Notes under the pieces: generated by a model
Database searches by the model: none
Told to the model about the DNA's origin: nothing
What the model saw: the letters and a program-made list of their open reading frames with translations, nothing else
Shown: positions 19,127 to 28,425 of the stretch, piece by piece
Layout: every line of letters starts with the position of its first letter
Position numbering within the stretch: the first letter of the stretch is position 1
Source: Pavlovales sp. CCMP2436
Lineage: Eukaryota > Haptophyta > Pavlovophyceae > Pavlovales
Direction: 5' to 3'
DNA: 35,368 nt
Assembly (NCBI GenBank): GCA_026770615.1
Contig: MU631321.1
Span: 501,344 to 536,711, forward strand
Program-made: the position numbers and the translations under genes

Positions 19127-20264
19127 CCAGAGGCACACATTCTCATGTGCACATTCCCCGGAGATCAGACGGTCGCCAACGCAGAGTGCAATGCAGTCAC
19201 ACTGGCCCTACAGGCCCTGACCTACGAGCACCAACTCGACATAGGATGGGACCACGACACAGGTTTTAAACGCCTCACCTGGCACAGAAGACACCCTGAC
19301 CTCAACCCCCCGCCACACGGATCACGGGAGCCCACGAGCTACGACGCAAACCCACACTTATACCGACTACTCACCCGCAAGCAACGAGACGAGACAACGG
19401 GGCGCTTCAGAGAGACATCATACACCAAGGCACACACCAAATCTGATGACGAAGTGGCCAGGATCCTCGCGTCCCAGGGATCGATACGAATTGACGCCCT
19501 CTCAGGAGCCAGAGTGGTGACAGCAGAAGCGCTCAAGAAAGTTGCACTTCTCTTCATACCCCACCCAGCCCTAAGAGGACAGACCGAATGGCCTCCTCAC
19601 CGGCAGCCGGCGGCTGTCATCAAAGTCGTACAGAACGCACTGAGCGACTGGGGATCGAAGGCAGTAGCAGTCCGGAGCGAACCCGCCACAGTGGTGCTCA
19701 CACCAAACACGCTCACAGCTCACAGCTGGGCTGTTGCAGACCCAGCAACGGGTGCCCTCATCACCTCCGACCAACGTTCTGCACGACATGCAGTAATAGA
19801 CAGGGTTGCGAGAAAACGCCTGGAGGCGAGAGGTCCCGTTAAATACGCCCAGGTATAGGCCGGATGGACAACGTCGAAGCCAGATGGCAAGAAGAGAGCA
19901 CGGGCTGATCCAGAAAGAGGTGATATCGAGCAGCCACAGATTGACAACAGACGCATGGCGGTCCTAGATAGATTTCAGGTGGAGGCAGGAGACCAACCCA
20001 CTGCCCACCACGGCCTGCACTTTATTAGACTTGCCATCAATGACTACAATGTAAAGAAAATCTTAAAGAAAGGAATCCAAGTCACCCAGATAATTCCAGG
20101 CCGCTCTCCGCACCCCCAGGGTGCCGGGACCAGCGGTCATCTCGTTGTAATATCACCGGGGTCACCAAACACAAGGACATTCAACCCACCCAAGGCAGCG
20201 GGCTCACGCGCAGCAGGAAAGAAGGCTACAAGAAATCCACAAGCCCCAACAGGGAGCGAGGATG

Positions 20265-20348
20265 ATGATGGTTTCAGTATTGGACCTACCCTGATAACCA
20301 ACCCGGATGATGGCTTCAGTATTGGACCTACCCTGATAACCAACCCGG
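20265..20348. repeat. 42-bp in-frame tandem duplication in the retrotransposon ORF
   Basis: gatgatggtttcagtattgg and the next 22 bases repeat once with very few changes, encoding DDGFSIGPTLITNP twice just before the OTU-like motif. Confidence 0.9.
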
Positions 20349-20429
20349 CCGGTGACTTCGCAGCGTTACTGGCAACGCTAAGACTAATCCCCGTAGGCGT
20401 AACCGGAGATGGAAACTGCCTACCCTACG

Positions 20430-20954
20430 NNNNNNNNNNNNNNNNNNNNNNNNNNNNNNNNNNNNNNNNNNNNNNNNNNNNNNNNNNNNNNNNNNNNNNN
20501 NNNNNNNNNNNNNNNNNNNNNNNNNNNNNNNNNNNNNNNNNNNNNNNNNNNNNNNNNNNNNNNNNNNNNNNNNNNNNNNNNNNNNNNNNNNNNNNNNNNN
20601 NNNNNNNNNNNNNNNNNNNNNNNNNNNNNNNNNNNNNNNNNNNNNNNNNNNNNNNNNNNNNNNNNNNNNNNNNNNNNNNNNNNNNNNNNNNNNNNNNNNN
20701 NNNNNNNNNNNNNNNNNNNNNNNNNNNNNNNNNNNNNNNNNNNNNNNNNNNNNNNNNNNNNNNNNNNNNNNNNNNNNNNNNNNNNNNNNNNNNNNNNNNN
20801 NNNNNNNNNNNNNNNNNNNNNNNNNNNNNNNNNNNNNNNNNNNNNNNNNNNNNNNNNNNNNNNNNNNNNNNNNNNNNNNNNNNNNNNNNNNNNNNNNNNN
20901 NNNNNNNNNNNNNNNNNNNNNNNNNNNNNNNNNNNNNNNNNNNNNNNNNNNNNN
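20430..20954. other. Assembly gap (525 N)
   Basis: Only N. It removes the rest of the OTU-like domain and the 3' end of the retrotransposon. Frames drawn across it are not evidence of coding. Confidence 1.
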
Positions 20955-20998
20955 GGCGGCGGCGGCGACGTGGCAGTCTCGGCAGGTAAGGAGGCCGA

Positions 20999-21033
<35 letters not shown>

Positions 21034-21066
21034 CGGCGGCGGCGGCGACGGCGGCGGCGGCGACGG
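20955..21066. repeat. GGC/GAC trinucleotide repeat
   Basis: Nearly continuous ggc with interspersed gac. Probably the reason the assembly broke here. Confidence 0.95.
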
Positions 21067-21086
21067 CTCGTGGCGGCAATGGAGGC

Positions 21087-21287
21087 TGCGGAGGCGACGG
21101 CGACGGAGACGAAGTGTGGCTTTGGACGAGAACGTGGGCGCGTTCGACAACTCAAAGGATGTTTTTTTGTCAGTGGTGGGCCTCCTGCTTGCGCAGAAGG
21201 TACCTGCTGGCACGGCGGATTCACTCGCGAAAGTGACGTCGTTATGAACCGACGGCGTTGAGAGACGTGGGCGGAATAAATTATACA
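21087..21287 (+). mobile_element. Element B copy with an open coding tail
   Basis: In the frame ending TGA at 21246 this reads NVGAFDNSKDVFLSVV, GLLLAQKVPAGTADSLAKV, TSL-stop. The same sequence, frame-broken, lies inverted at 28226-28425 and partly at 5886-5968. I read it as the C-terminus of a mobile-element protein of unknown family, followed by element A. Confidence 0.6.
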
Positions 21288-21291
21288 TTAT

Positions 21292-21463
21292 ATTGATGGA
21301 GGGGGGTTCGGGCTGGCGGTACGTTTCAAGTTCAAGTCAGGCTGATCTAAGCGCTCCGACGCAGGCTCCTACGCGCTACGCCGAATTGGGGAGCTGGTAG
21401 AAGTGGTGGATGACGAGGAAGCCGAAAACAAAGCGCTGGAGTCGCTGCGCAACACGGGGCCGC
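21292..21463 (-). repeat. Element A, near full-length copy
   Basis: Inverted relative to 18949-19118 and matched along its whole length (tggaggggggttcgggctgg ... aacacggggccgc). No target duplication seen. Placed about 45 bp after the element B stop. Confidence 0.85.
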
Positions 21464-22195
21464 CCGACAGTGCGCGAGCAAGCGAGTCCATTGGTGATCC
21501 CAGCGGTGACATTTTGATTATATCCTTTGTAATGTAATGATTATAGAATGATAATACAACTAACTTCTCCTCGCGTCATAACGTTGCATGCATTGGGTAC
21601 ACACTACAAATGACGGCCTTCCCGACGTCCCCGCCAGCTGAAAAGTTAGGGCTTAGTCACATGGGACCTAAGACACATTTTGCTAGTTGACAAGTGCCCA
21701 CTAAGAATGAAATTGAGTGCTCGCGTAAATAAATAAATATGTACAGAAACAACATACAAAAATGATATTGTATTTCAACTCTTGAGAACCCAGCCGTCTA
21801 CGCCGCGGGGGCTCGGATCCCAGCTGCGCCACGCCCGGAGGGTGGGTCGCTGGTGTGTAGGAGGGCCTGATGCGCACTTATAGGGGGTGCTCCCCGAGCG
21901 CGCCCTGGCGCCTTTGAGGCGCGCAGGTGCGGCCGTCTCGCCCGCGTTCACCTGAGACTGGGGGCGATGAGGCGGGTCTTCGGCGGAGATCACTAGGAAC
22001 TGAGATTGAGCTCAATTAACTTCAAGCGTCAAACAACAGCCGCTGTGTCGCGATCGATGCTCATATATTCAGTGAACGCAAGCTCGCACAAAGTCAAAGC
22101 TTCCCTATGTTCTTTTTTTCAGCCGGTGATGGTGCAGGCTATGATGAAGCGAGTGCTAGCCAACTGCCCCCCCCTCCCCCCCCCATCCCACCCCC
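21464..22195. other. Intergenic region, nothing recognised
   Basis: AT-rich first half; GC-rich stretch 21790-21990; a C/CA-rich tract at 22168-22200. No supported gene. Confidence 0.5.
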
Positions 22196-22500
22196 ACACA
22201 TCTCGCAACTGGCATCTGCGGGAGATGCTTCGGCACCGCAATCGTCCCTATGACTTTCACTAGCATGCGGCGCACTGAGGGCTGCGTCGCTGCACGTGGC
22301 TACCCGTCGAGCCACCACCGTGGAACCCATCTTCAACCAAACTCGAACGAAATCGGCTGCTCAGAGCTCTGCAGGCGCACCAGTATCACCGCATGGTGAT
22401 ACTGAGGCTAGAAACAGGGTGACGATCAGACGCTGACAACCGAGGCCTCCTGGACGCAGAGACTGCGCACCCGGCGGTAGAAGGGGCATCATAACATAAC
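22196..22500 (+). repeat. Dispersed repeat C, copy 2
   Basis: tctcgcaactggcatctgcg ... gcttcggca ... catgcggcgca ... gctcagagctctg ... tatcaccgcatggtgata ... cctggacgcagagactgcg ... ggcggtagaaggggcatcat. It matches copy 3 (22696-22990) along about 300 bp. Confidence 0.85.
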
Positions 22501-22695
22501 ATGAAGCGAATGGAATTTTAAATTTTCAATGTGATGACATGTATGGTCCCGCCTTTTGTATCCGGGGGATCCGAGTGTTTCTCGACGTTTGGGTCCAGTG
22601 TGGCAGTGGAGCCCTGCCAGGGGACGGACGTTCTTCTAGATATTTGAACAACACTGCCGTAACCAGCTAACTTGACTAACTAGTTAATCACGTTC

Positions 22696-22990
22696 ACTCG
22701 CAACTGGCATCTGCGTGCGTGCTTCGGCAATGCAATGGACTTCCCGATGACTTACACTGTCATGCGGCGCAATGCCAAGGTGAACTGCGTCGCGGCGTGG
22801 AGCGTGACACCGCAGTGGAACCTATCTTCGCCAAACCCAAAACTAAATCGCCTGCTTCGGAGCTCTGTCGGCGATTTAATATCACCACAAGGTGACGCCG
22901 AAACTCAACAGAGTGACGCTCAGACGCGGACACCCCGGGCCACCTGGACGCAGAAACTGCGCCCCAGGCGGCAGAAGTGGCATCATGGCA
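22696..22990 (+). repeat. Dispersed repeat C, copy 3
   Basis: Direct repeat of copy 2, about 500 bp downstream. The open frame here (22735-23001) has no family features and is not shared in frame with copy 2, so I do not call a gene. Confidence 0.85.
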
Positions 22991-23400
22991 ATAATAAATA
23001 ACGTAGCACGTTCACTGACACAAATATTTGAGTCAACATCACACATATTTTATTTGACTTTAATTTCAAATTTGAGTACAACACTGCTGCCAAAATTTAA
23101 TACCAAGTCAAGTTAGTTCATAACTAAGGCGAGTTCGTCTTTCCAAAGTTGGACAAAGAACCAACCACGTTAGAATATTTAGTACTACAAAACATATAAT
23201 AAACAAATTAGTCAGGCCACGCACTGCCAATGAGCCGGCCTCCGAGGGCCCCGCCAACGGACGCCCCCAACTCCAGGTCACTGGGCTCCTCGGCGAAGGC
23301 CCGCATCGTGCACCCGCAGCCCGGACTTGAGAGCAATGCGCCTGCTGACGTGTTTGGACTGGCCAGAGCTCGCTCGAGCGCCCGAAAGGTGCTCGACCGT

Positions 23401-26116
23401 TCAGACGAGCATCGCGGAGCGCATGGGCATCCCACTCTTCCGCCGGTGCGACGGGGCCGGCAGCTTTGGCAGCGGCGCCTCGTCCGCGCCGGTGAGTGTC
23501 CGCTTCGGCTTCAGGTCGTCGCGGTCGCGGTCGAGCGCCTGCTTGAGCGGCTGGCGGTACTTGGAGAGCTCGGTCAGCTTGCCCACCCACCGGTTCTCCT
23601 CGTTGCTGTGAGTTTTTTTTTTGAGTATTGGCATGAGTAACATGAGTCTATGTGTGTCATTATGGCGTGCCCACCCACCTGTTCTCTCACTTATCCTCGT
23701 TGCTGCGCTCGGGAGGTTGTTTGAAGCAGTATCATGAGTATTATTATTATTATCGTTACCATAAGTACTAATAATTATTATTATCAACGGGGGGGGGAGG
23801 GGGAGGGGGGTGCGCACTACTATGAATTATTATTATCAACGGGACATTAAAAGAACACGTATTAAAAAAGGGGAGGAAGTGGGGAGGGGGTGCGCACTTG
23901 CGCGGCTCGGACTGGAAGGGATACTAACAATGAATAGTAGTGCGCACCCCCCCTCCCCCTCCCGCCCCCCGTTGATACTAATCATTGTTATTATCGGACT
24001 GGCGGCTCGGGCGGCGCGGGTGGTGCTAATAGCAACAGCAGCAACAGCAGCAGCAACAAAAGTCACACTAATGATGATGATAATGATGATGAGAATAATG
24101 AGCAGAATGAGCAGAGTGAGAAGAGGAGCAGTACAACAGAGGTAACAGCTGCGCGTACAGTCCCTTCTCCCAGGCCTCCGCCGCGTCGAGCAGCTCCATG
24201 CGCAGCGCGCGCCGCGGCAGCCCCTTGCGCCGCTTGCCGCTCCCCGGCTGCTGTTCCGCCTCCTTTTGCTGCGCGCCGGCGGCGGACGGGCGCGCCGCCT
24301 CCTTCTGCGCGGGCCGCGGGGAGAGCGGACCCCCCTGCCCCCGCCTCCCCGCTCGCCTGCCCGCGCGGAACTTGCCGCGGTCCTCGAGCTCGTCGTCCTC
24401 GCCCTCGCCTCCATCCGCGCCGTCCGCGCGCGCGACCTCCTCGCCCTCCTCGCCGTCCGCCTCCTCGCCCTCGTCGCTGTCGTCGTCGCCGTCCTCGCCA
24501 TCCGCCTCCTCCTCGCCCTCCTCCTCGCCCTCCTCCTCCGACGCCTCCTCCCCCTCGGACGCCTCCTCCCCCTCCCCCTCCGCGTCTACCATCATCTCGT
24601 CGCCCTCCTCGCCCTCCTCCTCCTCCCCCTCCGCCTCGGGTTCAGCCTCCGCCTCCTCCCCCTCCTCCTCCGCGGCCCCCTCGTCGCGCGGATCGTACAC
24701 GGCGGCCGCCTCGAAGGCCCCGGCGGCGAGAGCGTCCAGGGCGCTCATCGCCGCCACCTCCTTGTCCACCTCCTTGTCCCTCGCCGCCGGCAGCTCGCGC
24801 GCCGGCGGCGCCGCGGTGTCGCGCGCCGGCGGCGCCGTGCGCGGCGCGCGCGCCGGCGGCTTGGCCTTGGCCTCGGCGCCCTCCTCCACGCGCGCGCTGC
24901 CCGCCTTGCCCCCCGCGCTGCTAGCCGCAGCGACCTCAGCGTCCGCGCTCGAGGCGCCCGCGCGCCCGCCGCGGACGCCGCGCGCAGGCTGCGGCGGCGC
25001 GGCGGGCTCGGGCTCAGGCTTGACCACCTCGGGCTTGACCTCCGCCTTTAGCAGCATCGCCACCTGCTGCCGCTCCGTGAGCCGCACGCCGCCCGCTCCC
25101 GCGCCCGCGGGCGGCGAGAAGGTGCTCGCCTCCACCGCGCCCAGCTTCGCCGCGCCGCGCGCAGCGACGGGCGGTGCGGCGGTCTGCTTCGCCTCCACCG
25201 GGGCGGCCCCCGGGCCCTCGGCGGGCTCCTCCACGTCGTCCGTCTCCCACAAGTCCTTGCGCGGCGGGCGCGTGGACGCCACCTGCGCGCGCGGGCGGGC
25301 GCGAGCGGACGGGTGCAGCAGGAACTCAGCCGGGCGCGCGCGGGAGCAGCGGGAGCAGAGGGGCACGCGAGAGGCGAGAGGCCATCGGCATCGGGCACCT
25401 GGCCTAGCCACAGCCCTAACCGGGCCTGCGAGCTGCGCGCGCACCTTTGCAAGCTCGGCCGTCCATGGCACAACCACATAGTCGGGCACCCACTCCTCCG
25501 CGCGCTTCGGCCATTTGGAGAAGTGCACGTAGTAGCCGCAGCGCACCCCTCCCTTGGCCGATTTGTTGAAGAGCGCAGCCTTCTTGCCCGTTGCCAGCGC
25601 GCGCTCCGCGTACCGCGAGACCTGCCGCGCAACGCGAGGATGGGACCGGGGCAAGCGCTGACAAGCACTACAGTCAGGCACGCGCGCGTGGGACGGCGGG
25701 GTAGCGCGGGGCGCACGCTCGCGAACCGGCGGGTGGGCAGCGCGGGTGCACACCTCGGCCTCGTAGGTGATCTTCCCGTTGGTGAGGATCACCTGCGTGT
25801 GCGGCGCGAACTGGGGGGGCGGGTTCGGCACGGGCACGGGGTTGTCAGACGCGGCATCTGGTGGCACCGACTCGTCCGACGCACCACCGATGCTGGCGGC
25901 TCCCTCGCGCAGCAGGTGTGGAGCACCCGTCAGCTTCACGCGCAGCTGTCGCGGTGGCGGCTGCTGCTCGCCGCCCGCCCTGGACGCGCCACGCGTCGCC
26001 TTGGCGGGCTCCTCGGGCTTCGCTTCGAGCTTCGCCTGCTTCGCCTTGGCCGGCTCATCGCCCTCCGGCAGCTTCTGCGCCCCGGCCTCGCTCCCAGGCC
26101 TCGAGCGCTTCGACAT
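23401..26116 (-). CDS. Chromo-barrel (MRG/MSL3-type Tudor-knot) nuclear protein with long acidic region
   Basis: Exons 26116-25754, 25621-25445, 25282-24147 and 23605-23401 (GT-AG; phases 0, 0, 2) give 626 aa. The exon 3 donor (GTTACC) is weak; a neighbouring phase-2 donor is possible. Residues about 107-172 form a chromo barrel: ILTNGKITYEAE-VSRYAER, CGYYVHFSKWPKRAEEWVPD, YVVVPW; the Tyr/Phe and two Trp positions fit an aromatic cage for methyl-lysine. The middle is low complexity: Ala/Pro, two VKPE SUMO-type motifs, then about 100 residues mostly Glu/Asp, then basic KRRKG. The C-terminus is helical (WEKGLYAQL-NEENRWVGKLTELSKYRQPL). No MRG domain is recognised, so this is not an MRG15 orthologue. 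Likely a chromatin reader or histone-binding factor (inference). ATG at 26116; the GTG three codons upstream is not used. Confidence 0.75.
23782..23978. repeat. Inverted repeat in intron 3 of the chromo-barrel gene
   Basis: tatcaacgggggggggaggg ... tgcgcactactatgaat (23782-23826) is mirrored by attca/atagtagtgcgcacccccc ... cgttgata (about 23929-23977). Simple AT and CAG/GAT microsatellites follow to 24115. Confidence 0.75.
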
Positions 26117-26144
26117 CGCGCCCACTTGGCGGTAGCGTCGTCCC

Positions 26145-26154
26145 TTTTAAAAAA
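26145..26154 (-). promoter_or_regulatory. TTTTTTAAAA box upstream of the chromo-barrel gene
   Basis: About 30 nt before the ATG at 26116, and of the same type as the box before EMC1. Function inferred from position and recurrence. Confidence 0.4.
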
Positions 26155-26306
26155 CTCAACTTCGAGGGTGAAGCAAGCACTCTCTGGTTGAAGGGGGGGC
26201 GCGGGCGGGGAGCTGTATGGGAGCAAGGCACGTACGCATGAATCCCCCTCGCAGCCCCCCCCCCCTGGTCGGCCCTGTGTCTTGCTTCCCTCTCTTGGAG
26301 ACTGCA

Positions 26307-26318
26307 TTTTTAAAAATT
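26307..26318 (+). promoter_or_regulatory. TTTTTAAAAATT box upstream of the small helical protein gene
   Basis: About 28 nt before a GTGAGT donor (26346) that would start a 5' UTR intron. Fits a TATA-like core element close to the transcription start (inference). Confidence 0.4.
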
Positions 26319-26555
26319 CCAACGCACGATCGCCTTCAGAGCAAAGTGAGTTTGCCGAGCCTCCGCCTCGCGTGCCGCCTCGGCCGAGCTGTGCCGCCTG
26401 CCTACCACCTGTCTAGTCCTCCCCTGCCCGCCCCTCGCGCGCTGCCGTCCGCACCGCCCCCCCACCCCCCCTTTGATCCCAGGTGTCGCACGCTCGAACG
26501 CTAGACAGGTAGCAGATACCTGACACTGACCCGCCCCTCGCCCCCCCAATCCCAG

Positions 26556-26807
26556 ATGTCGATGGCTGGTATGATGGACAAGGCGAAGAACGCGGCGCTG
26601 ACCAAGGCCAACGAGGCGCAAATCATGCTTAAGCGGAACAGCATCAAGTCCCTGCAGGGCGAGCTTGGCGTCAAGATCTACGCCTTCCTCGGCAGCCTCA
26701 ACCCGGCGGAGATCAGCCCGATCTATCAGGAGTACAAGGTCAAGATCGACGCCCTCGAGTCAGATATCGCGGCTAAGTTGGCGGAGAACGCTGCGATGAA
26801 GTCGTAG
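26556..26807 (+). CDS. Small (83 aa) helical protein, family not recognised
   Basis: MSMAGMMDKAKNAALTKANE followed by a Lys/Glu/Ala-rich amphipathic sequence, including GVKIYAFLGSLNPAEISPIY and a C-terminal heptad-like stretch (KVKIDALESDIAAKLAENAA). No Cys, no signal peptide. The ordered composition, compact length and clean stop in a GC-rich frame support real coding. The ATG at 26556 directly follows CCCAG, so a 5' UTR intron (26346-26555, GTGAGT...CAG) probably ends at the start codon. Divergent from the chromo-barrel gene, about 440 bp apart. It could be a small coiled-coil trafficking or scaffold protein; function unknown. Confidence 0.7.
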   Translation: MSMAGMMDKAKNAALTKANEAQIMLKRNSIKSLQGELGVKIYAFLGSLNPAEISPIYQEYKVKIDALESDIAAKLAENAAMKS

Positions 26808-26819
26808 GGTGGCTCCGTG

Positions 26820-27040
26820 TGATCTAGATCTGGGCAGCCTGCCGAAGAAGCTCGCCGCTGCGAACCGCAGGGCAGGCTTGCCAGTGCAGCCGAGGCCCGT
26901 GCAGCGGGCGGGTCTGGCTCCAAGTAATCTAGACCTGACTGGACAGGCACAGCCTGCCGAATAAGCTCGCCGCCGTGAACCGCAGGGCAGGCCTGCCAGT
27001 GCAGCCGAGGCCCGAGCAGCTGGCGGGTGTCTTGGCTCGT
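26820..27040. repeat. Tandem duplication of about 105-115 bp
   Basis: Unit gatctagatctgg ... cagcctgccgaagaagctcg ... cttggctcgt repeats from about 26925 with roughly 85-90% match. It begins just after the stop of the small gene, so the first unit may lie in its 3' UTR. 27041-27220 holds nothing recognised. Confidence 0.85.
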
Positions 27041-27221
27041 GCGCGACTTACTCATACTGTAATTTAGTGTTATGAATGAGACGTGTTGGCAAGGCTACCC
27101 TCTGCAGTCGCAGTGGCCTCACGGTCGGCAGTCTCTTTGCGGTCCCACTCCCACCCCTGACTCGCTGGCCTGATCCTATTTATTATTAGTAATAATAATA
27201 ACAGTCTTATTAACTCTTATA

Positions 27222-28190
27222 AACAAAATAGCTCACCGGGACGACGTGCTCAAGATGCAGATCAACGCGCGACACCGCAGCGATCGCACCGTACACCTCT
27301 TCAGGAGCCTCGATCGCAACAGCTCCGCCTGGGTCGCTGCACTACCGGGCGGCTACGGGCTCTGCAACACCGGCGAGTGGGTGGAGATCACCGCGCGCTT
27401 CTTCGGCGTCCAGAGCCCCATCTGCGCCGGCCTCGTCGCGCGCGGCGCGTGGCTCTTCGGCCACCTCATCGACGCGTTCGGAGACAACCTCGTCGCAGCC
27501 ACGGGCGCAGGCGTCACCGGCGGTCACATCGCCAAGCTCCGGCACGACCCGATCCTCACCCTCCTCACGGAGTTCGCGAGGTCCGTGGGTGCGTTCGCAC
27601 GCACCGAGGTTGGAGACATCTTTGGCTCGGTGCTCGCCGCCAACCCAGCGGCCTACCACCTCTACTACGGCGGAGTCGGCCAGCGACCCGGGCCGAAGGT
27701 CGACTTCTACGCCGAGTACGATCACTGGGGTGGGCGTGCAGTCCCGCGGCTATTCGAACTCAAGACCATCGCGTTCTGCCCTACTCGGTACAAGGACACC
27801 GACGGGCAGTACCCGCAGGGCGCGGTGGGCAGGCGCGCCGACGCGCTACCTGGCGAGCGTATCAAGGAACTTATCAAGCTCGACCGCGACTTCTTCCACA
27901 CACCAGCCGGGCAGACTGGCCCAATGGATGCCCGCGCGCTGACCTTCTGCCCCCCAGACGGCGACCCGTTCACTGCTCTCGCAGTTGGCGCCTCGCCAGC
28001 ATGGGCGCACGCGCACTGCGAGGGTGCACGAGAACTCCCTCCGAACAGCTTGCACGCACCGCCCTCCTGTGGAAGATGCAGCAGGAGATCGGTATGTGCG
28101 CCTTGCGTGGACACGCAAAGGTCATCATAGCGCGCGCGCGCATGGAGAACATCGGTGGCGGCGGCGCGGCACACGGTGGCGCAGACGACG
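27222..28190 (+). pseudogene. C-terminal fragment of a second, different non-LTR retroelement polyprotein
   Basis: The frame reads LDRNSSAWVAALPGG, TARFFGVQSPICAG, HIAKLRHDPILTLLTEFAR, GPKVDFYAEYDHWGG, VGRRADALPGERIKELIKLD and GPMDARALTF, then in another frame ARTALLWKMQQEIGMCALRG. This is the order of the region after RT in many protist and algal LINE-like proteins (SSAWLTALP; RRADAV..EY...A..LD; GP.EA.L; final W..EI...A.RG.A). A frameshift lies between about 27990 and 28060, and there is no RT upstream. A 5'-truncated dead copy. Confidence 0.65.
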
Positions 28191-28225
28191 ACGGCACCAC
28201 GGAGTGGGCTGAGGGCGTATACCAT

Positions 28226-28425
28226 ATATAACTTATTCCGCTCGAGACTCCGTCACAGCTGCTCCGTCATCGTCGGTTCATAACGACGTCACTTACTCCG
28301 AGAGGTGAATCCGCCGTGCCAGCAGGTACCTCCAGCGCGTTCGCTGAAGAGCCATCACTGACAAAAATTACATCGTTGAGTTGCCGAACACGCCCATGTC
28401 CTTGCCACTGTCGCCGTCGCCGCCG
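28226..28425 (-). repeat. Element B, second copy
   Basis: ataacttattccgctcgag ... gtcggttcataacgacgtca ... gtgaatccgccgtgccagca ... ctgacaaaaattacat ... gagttgccgaacacgcccat matches the 21-kb copy inverted. The coding tail is broken by frameshifts and a stop (GVFGNSTM-stop). Confidence 0.8.

Larger units (their letters stand above)
15265..20429 (+). mobile_element. Decayed non-LTR retrotransposon: APE endonuclease, reverse transcriptase, RNase H, OTU-like protease
   Basis: APE-type endonuclease (about 15270-16060): VGRKVAIAINNQLE, VGGDGNGVW, SRIDYLLINANLEKYV, and SAHYWIEA at the usual SDH site. A linker in changing frames (16085-17180) ends KARSAPGLDGVQ. RT (17190-18500): NYRGLALQSVLNK, CDIQKAFDDVP, GCKQGCLLSPITY and YMDDLALFA, then EYLGHPLP. 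RNase H (18916-19490, split by an insertion): NAECNAVTLALQALTYEHQ and KAHTKSDDEVARILA. A C-terminal region ends at the gap with PVGVTGDGNCLPY, the opening of an OTU cysteine protease (Asp and Cys present). Frameshifts near 16.08, 16.87 and 17.18 kb and stops near 17305, at 18913 (TAA) and 19856 (TAG) make it inactive. The 5' end looks truncated against the copia relic. Confidence 0.88.

Noticed and set aside
20409..21288. Long open frames across the N gap with Ala, Arg or Pro runs
   Set aside because: They consist of N and a GGC trinucleotide repeat; openness is an artefact.
21790..21990. GC-rich segment with tRNA-like words (gctcggatcccag)
   Set aside because: No cloverleaf and no second promoter box could be placed.
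22700..22740. U6-snRNA-like words (gcttcggcaatgca)
   Set aside because: Only about 15 bases resemble the U6 5' end, and the rest of the U6 core is absent; the word belongs to repeat C.
22735..23001. 88-codon open frame in repeat C
   Set aside because: The frame is not kept in the other copies of the repeat.
23208..23435. Further minus-strand frame after the chromo-barrel stop (FRALERALASPNTSAGALL)
   Set aside because: It is in another frame with no plausible intron to join it; treated as 3' UTR, though a frameshift cannot be excluded.
24198..25481. 427-codon plus-strand open frame rich in Ser/Pro/Ala
   Set aside because: Antisense shadow of the acidic chromo-barrel exon; Ser runs mirror Glu/Asp codons.
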